Shown here one piece after another: positions 8,799 through 16,985 of a DNA stretch of 64,000 bases. Every line of letters starts with the position of its first letter. Position 1 is the first letter of the stretch. Source of the DNA: CAMDPA01 sp964574325 (lineage in GTDB: Bacteria; Pseudomonadota; Alphaproteobacteria; Rhizobiales; Hyphomicrobiaceae); assembly GCA_964574325.1 (NCBI GenBank), contig CAZNMY010000007.1, forward strand, positions 1 through 64,000, given 5' to 3'. The position numbers were made by a program, and so were the translations under genes. Below the pieces are notes generated by a model, which was not told where the DNA came from, made no database searches, and saw nothing but the letters and a program-made list of their open reading frames with translations.

Positions 8799-9779
8799 TC
8801 ATTCGCCTACGTCGACGAACAGTTCGCTCAGGGCGGGCTTGCGCGCGATCATGTGGTGGCGGTGCATGTAGCCGATGAGCGTTTCGAGCGTCGCGCGGTT
8901 GGGTTCGAGGCCATAGGCGAACGGCTCGCCGCCGAACACGTCGTTGATCTCGGCGACGTCGTCGTACACCCACGGCAGCATCACCTTCGACGCGCCGGTG
9001 AAGCCCAGGTCCTGCCAGGCGATGGATTTCGACTTTGCGAACGCGCGGTAGAGCGAGCGGGCGACCCACGGGTTCGCCTCGTAGACGCTGCGCTTGACCA
9101 CCACGAGGTGCATGATCGGGTGGAAGCCGGTGCGGCGGTAGTACTCGCGTTCGGTCGCTCGGACGTCGGGGAACAGGCGAACGAGGTCCGGGTGCCGGCC
9201 GAGCGAGGGCGGCAACTGCGCGCCGAGATAGGCGTCGATCTCGCCGTTGCACAGCAGCTCGTCGAGCGAGCGGCCGGTGCCGTTGATCTCGAGCTTGATA
9301 GGTTTCAGCAGCGGCGGCGGCTTGGGGTTGCCGTGGGCGCCTGCCTTCTCGATCGCGCCTTGCACCCAGGTGACGCCCGAGAGATCGACGCCGTGGTCGT
9401 CCTCCAGCATGCCCCTGATCCAGACGGCGGCCGTCATCGTGTAGAGCGGCACGCCGATGCGCTTGCCCGCGAGATCCCTCGGCGACTTGATACCCCGATG
9501 GCGGTTGCAGACGATGAAGCCGTGCCGGAAGACGCGGGAGGGAAAGACCGGGATCGCGACGTGCGGGCTCGTGCCGATCACCGTGTTGGCGACGTGCTCG
9601 GAGGTCGACATCTCAGCGATGTCGAAGTCGGCGCCGGCCATCACGCGGTCGAAGATCTCGCGCGGGCCCTTGATCGGGATCATGTCGAGGTCGATGCCCT
9701 CGGCCTTGACCTCGCCGGTGCGCAGGGCCTCCATCCGGTCGTAGGGCCCGCAAGCCAGCGTCAAACGCAAATCGCTCAT
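8799..9779 (-). CDS. 4,5-dihydroxyphthalate decarboxylase-like / substrate-binding-fold protein
   Basis: A 326-residue protein with no signal peptide. The opening LRLTLACGPYDRMEALRTGEV and later GIDLDMIPIKGPREIFDRVM, FDIAEMSTSEH, FPSRVFRHGFIVCN and LAGKRIGVPLYTMTAAVWIRG match the 4,5-dihydroxyphthalate decarboxylase (Pht5) family, which uses a periplasmic-binding-protein fold for catalysis. Many homologues are loosely named ABC substrate-binding proteins. The lack of a leader favours the enzyme reading. It is divergent from an extradiol-dioxygenase-type gene 158 bases away, consistent with aromatic-acid degradation, though the true substrate is unknown. Confidence 0.75.
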   Translation of the reverse strand: MSDLRLTLACGPYDRMEALRTGEVKAEGIDLDMIPIKGPREIFDRVMAGADFDIAEMSTSEHVANTVIGTSPHVAIPVFPSRVFRHGFIVCNRHRGIKSPRDLAGKRIGVPLYTMTAAVWIRGMLEDDHGVDLSGVTWVQGAIEKAGAHGNPKPPPLLKPIKLEINGTGRSLDELLCNGEIDAYLGAQLPPSLGRHPDLVRLFPDVRATEREYYRRTGFHPIMHLVVVKRSVYEANPWVARSLYRAFAKSKSIAWQDLGFTGASKVMLPWVYDDVAEINDVFGGEPFAYGLEPNRATLETLIGYMHRHHMIARKPALSELFVDVGE

Positions 9780-9937
9780 ATATCGTTCTCCCCGTTCTCG
9801 TTCTCATTCTTCCCGTCGCGGATGGGCTGCGATAAGGTCCCTCCCCAAGATCATCAGAACCCGGGCTACCAGCCAAGAGTCCCTCGGGCTCAGGCCGGCG
9901 CGCCGACCGTCAACCAGTCCAAGGAGAGGTGACGCTC

Positions 9938-10897
9938 ATGACCGCGATGCAGGGATACATTCCGCCCAAGAAGCGCCCCGGCGAACTCGGCGTGCATTCG
10001 CTCGATCACTTCGCACTGACGGTGCCGGACCTCAAGGTCGCCCACCATTTCTATTCGAATTTCGGGCTCCACGTGCCGGAAGAGGGCAACGGGCTCGGCA
10101 TGTACGTGCAGGGTGCGCCGCACCGGTGGGGGATGATAAACGAGGGGCCGAAGAAGCGGCTGTCGCACATCTCGTTCGGCATTTTCGAGGAAGACCTGCC
10201 GGCGTTCCGAAAGAGGCTGCAAGACCTGGGGGTCAAGGAGCTCGATCCGCCGAAAGGGCTCGAGAGCAACGGCCTGTGGGTGAAAGACTACGACGGCAAT
10301 CTGATCGAGCTTCGCGTCGCGGAGAAGTCGTCGCCCAACGAGAAGAGCACGGTGTGGATCGCGTCGTCGCCCGCCGGCGCGCGCGGGGCTCCCGGCAGGG
10401 CTGCGGCGCCGAAGGCAAAGCCGCGGCGGTTCGCGCATCTGCTGCTGTTCACGCCGGACGTGGTCAAGGCGATGGAGTTCTACAGTAACGTACTCGGGAT
10501 GCGGCTTTCAGATCGGTCGGCCGACGTGATCGCGTTCATGCACGGCATCCACGGATCGGACCATCACATGCTGGCGTTCGCGAAGTCGAGCGCGCCGGGG
10601 CACCACCATTTCAGTTGGGACGTCGGCTCGGTGATGGACATCGGGCTCGGCGCCAAGCAGATGCTGGAGTGCGGTTTTGCCAAGGGGTGGGGCCTCGGCC
10701 GGCACGTACTCGGCTCGAACTACTTCCACTACGTGGAAGACCCGTGGGGCAGCTACTGCGAATATTCCTGCGACATCGACTATGTTCCGATCGATTGCGA
10801 CTGGGACTCGGGCGACCATCCGCCGGAAGATTCCATCTACGTGTGGGGGCCCGACATGCCGCCGGAATTCATCCAGAACGCGGAAGCGGCGACGTGA
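9938..10897 (+). CDS. VOC family protein, type I extradiol dioxygenase-like
   Basis: A two-module vicinal-oxygen-chelate protein of 319 residues. The ATG at 9938 is chosen because AAGGAGAGG (9921-9929) sits at proper spacing; an upstream GTG at 9929 overlaps that site. The N-terminal module begins LDHFALTVPDL. The C-terminal module has LLLFTPDVVKAMEFYSNVLG and holds the likely iron ligands His167, a His in GHHHFSWDV (222-224) and Glu275 in YCEYSCDI. This spacing matches BphC-type 2,3-dihydroxybiphenyl/catechol extradiol dioxygenases. Its position opposite the dihydroxyphthalate-decarboxylase-like gene suggests a catecholic substrate. Confidence 0.82.
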   Translation: MTAMQGYIPPKKRPGELGVHSLDHFALTVPDLKVAHHFYSNFGLHVPEEGNGLGMYVQGAPHRWGMINEGPKKRLSHISFGIFEEDLPAFRKRLQDLGVKELDPPKGLESNGLWVKDYDGNLIELRVAEKSSPNEKSTVWIASSPAGARGAPGRAAAPKAKPRRFAHLLLFTPDVVKAMEFYSNVLGMRLSDRSADVIAFMHGIHGSDHHMLAFAKSSAPGHHHFSWDVGSVMDIGLGAKQMLECGFAKGWGLGRHVLGSNYFHYVEDPWGSYCEYSCDIDYVPIDCDWDSGDHPPEDSIYVWGPDMPPEFIQNAEAAT

Positions 10898-10975
10898 CGG
10901 CGTGAGATTTCCGAAAACGCCGGGCCGCGCAGGACTTGGCTTGACACAGACTAAAAGTAAGAAAAACGAGCGAAC

Positions 10976-11401
10976 ATGGCGATCAGCGAGAAGATCAGAA
11001 AGCTCATCAACAACGCATGGGACGACGGGTATCCTTGCATGCTCGCCACGACCGGCGCCAATGGTCCGAATATCAGCCCGAAAGGCAGCATGCTGGTTTT
11101 CGACGACGACCATCTCGCCTACTGGGAGCGTTCGAAGAAGACGGCGCTGGACAACCTCGGACATGAGCGGCGCGTCTGCGTGATGTATGCCAACTTCAAA
11201 GCGCAGCGCGACGGGCTCCTGGAGTCGGGTTTCCTGCGGTTCTACGGCACGGCCGAGTTGTACGAGTCGGGGCCGGTTCGCGAAGCCATCTTCGCCAATC
11301 TCACCCCGCGCGAGCAGCAGCACGCCGGTGCCGATACGGGCATCGGCGTTCTCGTGCGCATCAGCCAAGCCGCCGACGTGCGCGGCAAACCACTCCCCTA
11401 G
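10976..11401 (+). CDS. pyridoxamine 5'-phosphate oxidase family protein
   Basis: A 141-residue split-beta-barrel flavin or F420-type protein. The start of the fold (LINNAWDDGYPCMLATTGANGPNISPKGSM) and VCVMYANFKAQRDGLLESGFLRFYGTAE follow the PNPOx-like pattern. It is short and lacks the C-terminal PdxH dimerisation region, so it is not the vitamin B6 enzyme itself. It lies 78 bases after the extradiol-type gene on the same strand and may belong to the same unit. The substrate is unknown. Confidence 0.82.
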   Translation: MAISEKIRKLINNAWDDGYPCMLATTGANGPNISPKGSMLVFDDDHLAYWERSKKTALDNLGHERRVCVMYANFKAQRDGLLESGFLRFYGTAELYESGPVREAIFANLTPREQQHAGADTGIGVLVRISQAADVRGKPLP

Positions 11402-11611
11402 AAAGGACACGCCGACACGACCCGACTTGGTCGGGGCGTCCACGACACCAGGACACACCTATCGACGAGTCGTGGATGGTCCACCCCAGTTTACCCCGGA
11501 CACTGATCCGGGGCGGACCATGACGTCGCTATTGTGAGCTGTTCGGTTTCTTCAAGCCGTTTGGCTCAGCTTCACTCAACCCAACCTGATGCCATACTTC
11601 TTGGAGCCATC

Positions 11612-13222
11612 ATGCCACGTCCGAGCTACGTCCTTTTCATCACCGACCAGCATCGCGCGGACTGGCTGGGCTGCAACGGGCATCCGGTCGTCAAGACGCC
11701 GAACATCGACAGCATCGCTGCCGGCGGGGTGACGTTCGATCGGTTCTTCGTGGCAACGCCGGTGTGCATGCCGAACCGGTCGAGCCTCATGACGGGCCGG
11801 CTGCCATCCGTACACGGCGCGCGAGCGAACGGTACGCCGCTGTCGCGCAATGCCGTGACGTTCGTCGACCTGATGCGAGAGGCCGGCTATGCAACGGCGC
11901 TCGTCGGCAAGAGCCATCTGCAGACGTTCACGGGGCAGCCTGCGCTGATGAAACCGCCCGCACCCAAGCCCGGCTATGCACCTGTGCCGCCGCATCTGCG
12001 GGAAGCTGTCCGGCACGGGCTCGGCAGCGCGGACTACGACAACGAAAGCCCCTCGTACTGGGAGAAGCCCGGCGCCCGCGTCGGCCTGCCCTATTACGGG
12101 TTCGACCATGTCGAGCTGGTCACCGGTCACGGCGACGAGGTGGACGGCGATTATCGCGCGTGGCTGCTCGCGCGCGATCCGGATGCGATGAGCAAGATCG
12201 GGGCGAAGAACCAGTTGCCGCACGACTACGTCTGCCCGCAGGCGGTGCGGACGCGGCTGCCGGCAGAGCTCTATCAGACGAGCTATATCGCGGAGCGCGC
12301 GCGGGCTTTCGTCGCCGATCACGTGAAGAAGAACCCGGACCAGCCGTTCTTCCTGATGGTGTCATTTCCCGATCCGCATCATCCATTCAATCCTCCAGGC
12401 AAATACTGGGACATGTATAAACCGGAGCAATTCCCGGTGCCGGAAGCGTACGGTCTCAACGACTGGGTGCCGCCTCCGCACGTCGCGGCCGTGATCGCCG
12501 AGCGCGAACAGGGCAAGGCCAATCTGCTGTCGCAGTTCTCGTTCACGACGACGCCGCGCGAGGTGCAGGAAGCGGCTGCGCTGACGGCCGGAATGATCGC
12601 GCTGATCGACGATTCGATCGGCAGCGTGCTGGATACGCTGAAGGCGAGTGGGCGGGCCGAGGATACGGTGACGATCTTCACCAGCGATCACGGAGAGCAT
12701 CTGGGCGACCACCGCCTGCTGCTGAAGGGCTCAGAGCAGTATCAGCAGATCCTGCGGGTGCCTTTCGTGTGGTCTGATCCGGCGACACGAGCGGCGCCTA
12801 AACTGCGCGGGGTGCGGAGCGGCGCAATCGGCTCGACGATCGACATCTCGACAACGATCCTGGACCACGCGCGGATCGCGCCCTACGCCGGCATCCAGGG
12901 CATCAGCCTGATGCCGGTGATCTCGGGCGAGACGACGAAGGCGCGGCCGGCTGCGTTCGTGCAGTACGAGCACCAGCGGCCGAACGAGGCGATCGGCGGC
13001 ATCCCGCGCATTCATACGCTGATCGACGAGCGCTGGCGGTTGAGCCTGTTCGACGGCGTGGAATGGGGGGAGTTGTACGATCTGCAGAACGATCCGGGCG
13101 AATACCGCAACCTGTGGGACGACGCCGGACACGCGGCGATCAAATCGCGGCTGATGGAGCAACTCCTGCGGATCGAGATCGCGCACATCGACCGCGTGCC
13201 GATGCCGACGGGACGAGCTTAG
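11612..13222 (+). CDS. sulfatase family hydrolase (formylglycine type)
   Basis: A 536-residue sulfatase. The start is set at ATG 11612 (MPRPSYVLFITDQHRADW), because homologues begin just before this beta strand; the frame extends further upstream without similarity. It has the formylglycine-forming signature CMPNR with Cys52, preceded by metal ligands in FITDQHRADW, plus TIFTSDHGEHLGDHRLLLKG carrying the second metal cluster. There is no signal peptide, so it is probably cytoplasmic. It could act on sulfate or phosphonate esters, since some members with this Cys are phosphonate monoester hydrolases. It ends in a 4-base overlap with the convergent kinase gene. Confidence 0.9.
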   Translation: MPRPSYVLFITDQHRADWLGCNGHPVVKTPNIDSIAAGGVTFDRFFVATPVCMPNRSSLMTGRLPSVHGARANGTPLSRNAVTFVDLMREAGYATALVGKSHLQTFTGQPALMKPPAPKPGYAPVPPHLREAVRHGLGSADYDNESPSYWEKPGARVGLPYYGFDHVELVTGHGDEVDGDYRAWLLARDPDAMSKIGAKNQLPHDYVCPQAVRTRLPAELYQTSYIAERARAFVADHVKKNPDQPFFLMVSFPDPHHPFNPPGKYWDMYKPEQFPVPEAYGLNDWVPPPHVAAVIAEREQGKANLLSQFSFTTTPREVQEAAALTAGMIALIDDSIGSVLDTLKASGRAEDTVTIFTSDHGEHLGDHRLLLKGSEQYQQILRVPFVWSDPATRAAPKLRGVRSGAIGSTIDISTTILDHARIAPYAGIQGISLMPVISGETTKARPAAFVQYEHQRPNEAIGGIPRIHTLIDERWRLSLFDGVEWGELYDLQNDPGEYRNLWDDAGHAAIKSRLMEQLLRIEIAHIDRVPMPTGRA

Positions 13223-14589
13223 AGGTCGACCTCGCTTTGGGCGCGGCGCAGGCGATCGCGCTTGCGGGCATAGCGGATCACTTCCAGAACGCCGATCGCA
13301 GCGCCGATGACGGCGAACGGCGCCATCAGGTGTGCGTTGCAGTCGCCGCCGACGCACTCGGGCCGAAGCAGTCGCGTTGCGGCAAATCCGACGATCGCGC
13401 CGAGAAACGAGCCGAGCCCGATGCCGATCGCGCCCAGCGCCAATGCTGCGGCCATGGAGCCGGAACGACGAGGCGGCGACGCCGGCGCGGCGGCATGCAC
13501 CTCGACGCGTGCGGCCTCGACCGGCGTGCCGCCGAGCGATACCGGTTCTTCTCTCGGAAGCGCCGGCTTCGGCTCCGAGGGCACAGCCGGGCGCGCGGCC
13601 GAAGGCTGCCTTGCAGGCTCGGCACCGAACAGGCGCCTCAAGCTGAAGCGCGATCCGGCCGGGCGCAACAGCGCGTCGCTCCAATCATCGATCGTGCGGG
13701 GGCGTTGGGCCGGCGACAGCCGCAAGCCTGCGTCGATCTCATGCAGGAACTCGGCACGGTAGCGGCCTTTCGCAGCCGAGACGGCCGGCTCCAGCGTCGC
13801 CCCGGCGGCGCGCTCGGCGGCCGACAGCGGCGGCCTTCCGGTGATGGCGAGATAGAGGAGGCCCGCGAGCGAATAGACGTCTGTCCACGGGCCGATCGGA
13901 CCGCCTGTCGGCGCGATCAATTCGGGAGCCGTGTAGATCAACTGCCGGAGATCGCCCGGCGGCATGCGGCGACGCAATCCGACGCGGAACACGCCGAAAT
14001 CGACCAGCACGGGGCCGCCGCTTTCGCGCACGATCAGGCAATCCGGCGTGATGTCGAAATGAAAGACCTTGTTGGCGTGGGCCGCGGCCAAGCCTTCGAG
14101 CAACGGCGCGAGCAGCCCGTCCAATTCGTCCTGGGGGGCTATCCGCTTGCGCTCGTGCAGCCAGATGCTGAAATCGACGCCGTGTTCATAGGTCATTCCG
14201 ACGTAGCCGGTGCCGCCCTGCCGCGTGACGCCGAGGACGCCGACGACAGCGCTGTGCTTCACCTCCTGCAACGCGCGCGCTTCGGACAAGAAACGATCCA
14301 ATCCCCAGGCAAAGGCGTTGGCCGCCTCCGGGCGCGGCCGTGTTGCGTGGCCGTCTCGAACCGCGAGGGCGCGGGGGAAGTATTCCTTCAAGGCGTAGCG
14401 CTTGCTGCGCTTCTCGTGCTCGGTCACGTAGGTGATGCCGAACTCGCCAGCGCCGAGCACGGATTGGACCACGAGTTCTCCGATCCGCGTACCTGTCGGC
14501 AGCGGGCTGAAGCCCTGGACCTTGCCGATGCCCATGGCGCCGGCCGCAGCCGATGGCTCGGCGGAGCCGCCGGAAGTATCCTGGCTCAT
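13219..14589 (-). CDS. membrane-anchored Ser/Thr protein kinase-like, non-RD
   Basis: A 456-residue protein, starting at ATG 14589 behind a strong GAGGAGG. The kinase domain (about 38-310) has the glycine loop GAGEFGITY, Lys68 in YALKEYFPR, HFDITPDCL in place of HRD (Asp179 kept, Arg replaced by Phe), DFG with Asp197, and YTAPE. A Pro/Ala/Glu-rich linker leads to two C-terminal hydrophobic segments (around GAIGIGLGSFLGAIVGFAA and APFAVIGAAIGVLEVI), so the kinase would face the cytoplasm. Related kinases with the EYFPR...AVRDG segment occur in alphaproteobacteria. No phosphatase or FHA partner is nearby. The substrate is unknown. Confidence 0.85.
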   Translation of the reverse strand: MSQDTSGGSAEPSAAAGAMGIGKVQGFSPLPTGTRIGELVVQSVLGAGEFGITYVTEHEKRSKRYALKEYFPRALAVRDGHATRPRPEAANAFAWGLDRFLSEARALQEVKHSAVVGVLGVTRQGGTGYVGMTYEHGVDFSIWLHERKRIAPQDELDGLLAPLLEGLAAAHANKVFHFDITPDCLIVRESGGPVLVDFGVFRVGLRRRMPPGDLRQLIYTAPELIAPTGGPIGPWTDVYSLAGLLYLAITGRPPLSAAERAAGATLEPAVSAAKGRYRAEFLHEIDAGLRLSPAQRPRTIDDWSDALLRPAGSRFSLRRLFGAEPARQPSAARPAVPSEPKPALPREEPVSLGGTPVEAARVEVHAAAPASPPRRSGSMAAALALGAIGIGLGSFLGAIVGFAATRLLRPECVGGDCNAHLMAPFAVIGAAIGVLEVIRYARKRDRLRRAQSEVDL

Positions 14590-14662
14590 CGAGCCTCCTC
14601 GAAACGGCTCGACAACGGCGCATCTACTCGCATCGGCCAATTCTCATGTAGATGCCCCTTCA

Positions 14663-14932
14663 CTAGTACCCAGAATCACAAATGGCTGGCACGTCTGATC
14701 GTAGATATCCGCGACGATCCGGCAGGAGAAGGCCGCAGAGCGTAGCCGTAGCTACGGTCAAGGCCTTCGACGCACCGGGCGCCCGGAAGCTGCGACCCTG
14801 CGGGCGATCGGGGATGATCGCCGGGGGCGTCGCGCCGCTTGGGCGATGACCACATCGCGCTGCACGACGCTCCTGCCCGGCGAGCATCCTCGATCGTCAT
14901 CCGTGTCAGCCATTTGAGATTCTGGGTACTAG
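14663..14932. mobile_element. MITE-like element with 30-bp terminal inverted repeats
   Basis: A 270-bp unit bounded by CTAGTACCCAGAATC at 14663 and GATTCTGGGTACTAG at 14932. The terminal 30 bases at each end are inverted repeats with only two mismatches, continuing through CAAATGGCTG. Both ends carry CTAG, which could be the target duplication. There is no transposase-sized frame. The internal ORFs of about 74 codons have no recognised domain. It sits in the 649-bp gap between the kinase and rfbC starts. The remainder of that gap, to 15238, holds only short repeats such as two copies of CCCGCAAGRGTCTGG near 15167-15195. Confidence 0.8.
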
Positions 14933-15238
14933 CACGGCGACCGCGTGCGACGCCACGGCGCGCAAACTATGGATGCCCCCACTCATTCTCCCCCGCCCAT
15001 TCTCCCGAGTTGCTGCGTCATCCAAGCTCGCATCTCCTCCTTTATTTCCGTGCACCGGGCCTCGGTCGGTTTACGGTCGCTGCCGATAGTTCGATGCATG
15101 TCCATGCTCTACGCTATACCCTCAGTCTCGCGGTGACTGCCGGCCATTGGCGCCGGCCGTTCTGCCCCGCAAGGGTCTGGCCCGCAAGAGTCTGGCCCCG
15201 CATGATCGGACGACGAGAATCGAAAGGCGCTATTGGAA

Positions 15239-15811
15239 ATGATGCTGCCCGTGGTCGAGACATTTCCCGTCAGTGGGGTGAAGACGTTGACGCCGGTGAT
15301 CCATCGCGACGCCCGCGGCTTTTTCAGCGAGACGTTCAATGCGAGGTCCTTCGGCGAGGCCGGGCTGACGGAAACCTTCGTTCAGGACAACCACTCGCTG
15401 TCGGCCGAGGCCGGAGTGGTGCGCGGTCTTCACTTCCAGACCGACCCGCACGCCCAGGGCAAGCTGGTCCGCGTTGCGCGCGGCGCGATCCTGGATATCG
15501 CGGTCGACATACGGGTCGGCTCGCCGACATTCGGCCAGCACGTCGCCGTCACGCTTTCGGCCGAGAACTGGAAACAGTTGTGGGTTCCCCGCGGCTTCGC
15601 CCACGGCTTCTGCACGCTTGTGCCCGACACCGAGGTGATCTACAAAGTGACGGCGTTCTATGCTGCCGACTGCGACCGCGGGATCGCGTGGGACGATCCG
15701 GCTCTCGGGATTGCCTGGCCGGTAGCGCCCGGCGCTGCCGTGCTTTCCGACAAGGACAAGCGTCATCCCCGCCTGAGCGAGCTTCCCGCTTACTTCTCGT
15801 TCGGAAGCTGA
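15239..15811 (+). CDS. rfbC: dTDP-4-dehydrorhamnose 3,5-epimerase
   Basis: Epimerises dTDP-4-keto-6-deoxy-glucose at C3 and C5 on the way to dTDP-L-rhamnose. The cupin-type RmlC fold is clear from HRDARGFFSETFNARSFGEAG, FVQDNHSLSAEAGVVRGLHF (catalytic His in the RGLHFQ stretch), DIAVDIRVGSPTFGQ and QLWVPRGFAHGFCTL. ATG 15239 is taken as the start; a TTG at 15233 and an ATG at 15242 are also in frame. The rfbA, rfbB and rfbD partners are not adjacent, so they must be elsewhere. It opens the polysaccharide region. Confidence 0.93.
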   Translation: MMLPVVETFPVSGVKTLTPVIHRDARGFFSETFNARSFGEAGLTETFVQDNHSLSAEAGVVRGLHFQTDPHAQGKLVRVARGAILDIAVDIRVGSPTFGQHVAVTLSAENWKQLWVPRGFAHGFCTLVPDTEVIYKVTAFYAADCDRGIAWDDPALGIAWPVAPGAAVLSDKDKRHPRLSELPAYFSFGS

Positions 15812-15845
15812 AAGGATTGCAGCCTTCGCATCGGCCGGTGGATGG

Positions 15846-16985
15846 TCAGGTCAGTCTTTTCAGGAGACGACGCAGCAGGCGATCGACTTCGGCGGCGCGA
15901 TGGTCCCAGCTGTGCTCGCGCTCGACGGCGCGCCGGCCGCGTGCGCCCATCTGGCGCGCCGCTGCCGGATCGGCGGCGATGGCAGCGACGGCGCGGGCAA
16001 GGCCGACCGCATCGCCGGGCGCCACGATCAGGCCGCAAGCGTTGTCGCGGATGAAATCCGCTTGCGTTGGGTATTCCGTCACGATCGCCGGGAGCCCCGC
16101 GGCGAGAGTTTCAAACAACTTGAGCGGTGCCAATCCCGTCGCTGCACGGCCGGAGACGTCGACGATGGGCACGAGACCCGCCAATGCACCGACGATCAGC
16201 CCGGGAATGCGATCATAAGGTCGGCGGCCGAGGCGATGGACGCGCGGATTTCTCGCGGCCGTCGCTTCGACGAGCGGGCTGTCGGCCCCCTCCCCGATAA
16301 TCACCAGATCGACCTTATCGGGCCAATCGGGGTGCTCCACGGCTTCCAGCATCATGCGGGCGCCATGCCAGACGGCGAGCGCGCCGAAGAACACGACGAA
16401 CGGGTTCGTCGTCACCGGCTCGGGCGTGGCATCGGGCGAGAAAAGCTCGGTGTTGGCGGCATTGGAAATCAGCGCGACATCGCATTGTCCGCGCTCCTTC
16501 TCGAGCCAGGTCCTCAGGTTCTCGGTCACCGAAACCACCGCGCTCGCATGGCGGTACTGCCAGCGCTGCATTGCGACGATCAGCGCGATGAACGGCTTCG
16601 TCTCGGGGTGAGCGATGCCGATATCGGCATACGGTCCATTGCATTCGTGCACAACCGCGATGCCGCGCAGGCGCGCCAGCACGGAAATCGGAAACAGCAG
16701 CGGATTGGCGCGGCAGTAAATGGCGTCGACCCGGCCCAGCGCGCACCAAGCGCGCCAGTTGACACCTGCGATCGCCTTCAGTCGCCGCAGAATGCCCGGC
16801 CGGACGGTGCCCGAACCATAGTCGGGCTGGAGGAGCTCGGCATTCCAGCCGCGGCGCACGAGACCCGCCTTGATCTCGTTGACGTGCACATGCGCCGCCG
16901 CGCCCTGGGCGAGCGACTCGGCGGACACATAGAGCATAGCGAGTGGGCGATCAGACACTCTCGCGGCGCTAGTAACCGATGCCAA
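15846..16985 (-). CDS. family 4 glycosyltransferase
   Basis: A 379-residue GT-B fold enzyme. The N-terminal half (MLYVSAESLAQGAAAHVHVNE, AIYCRANPLLFPISVLARL) binds the acceptor. The C-terminal half has VVFFGALAVWHGARMMLEAV, VDLVIIGEGADSPLVEA and the nucleotide-sugar-binding stretch ATGLAPLKLFETLAAGLPAIVTEYP, with the E-x7-E type motif partly kept. It overlaps the end of the asnB-like gene by 17 bases and so is cotranscribed with it. It probably adds one sugar of the surface polysaccharide; donor and acceptor cannot be assigned. Confidence 0.88.
   Translation of the reverse strand: MASVTSAARVSDRPLAMLYVSAESLAQGAAAHVHVNEIKAGLVRRGWNAELLQPDYGSGTVRPGILRRLKAIAGVNWRAWCALGRVDAIYCRANPLLFPISVLARLRGIAVVHECNGPYADIGIAHPETKPFIALIVAMQRWQYRHASAVVSVTENLRTWLEKERGQCDVALISNAANTELFSPDATPEPVTTNPFVVFFGALAVWHGARMMLEAVEHPDWPDKVDLVIIGEGADSPLVEATAARNPRVHRLGRRPYDRIPGLIVGALAGLVPIVDVSGRAATGLAPLKLFETLAAGLPAIVTEYPTQADFIRDNACGLIVAPGDAVGLARAVAAIAADPAAARQMGARGRRAVEREHSWDHRAAEVDRLLRRLLKRLT

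Noticed and set aside
8754..9932. 392-codon frame opposite the dihydroxyphthalate-decarboxylase-like gene
   Set aside because: Antisense shadow with no recognisable domain. It also starts inside a dispersed repeat.
14676..14900. Two overlapping minus-strand ORFs of about 74 codons inside the MITE-like element
   Set aside because: No domain, and they lie between the terminal inverted repeats. The palindromic ends explain the sequence better than protein coding does.
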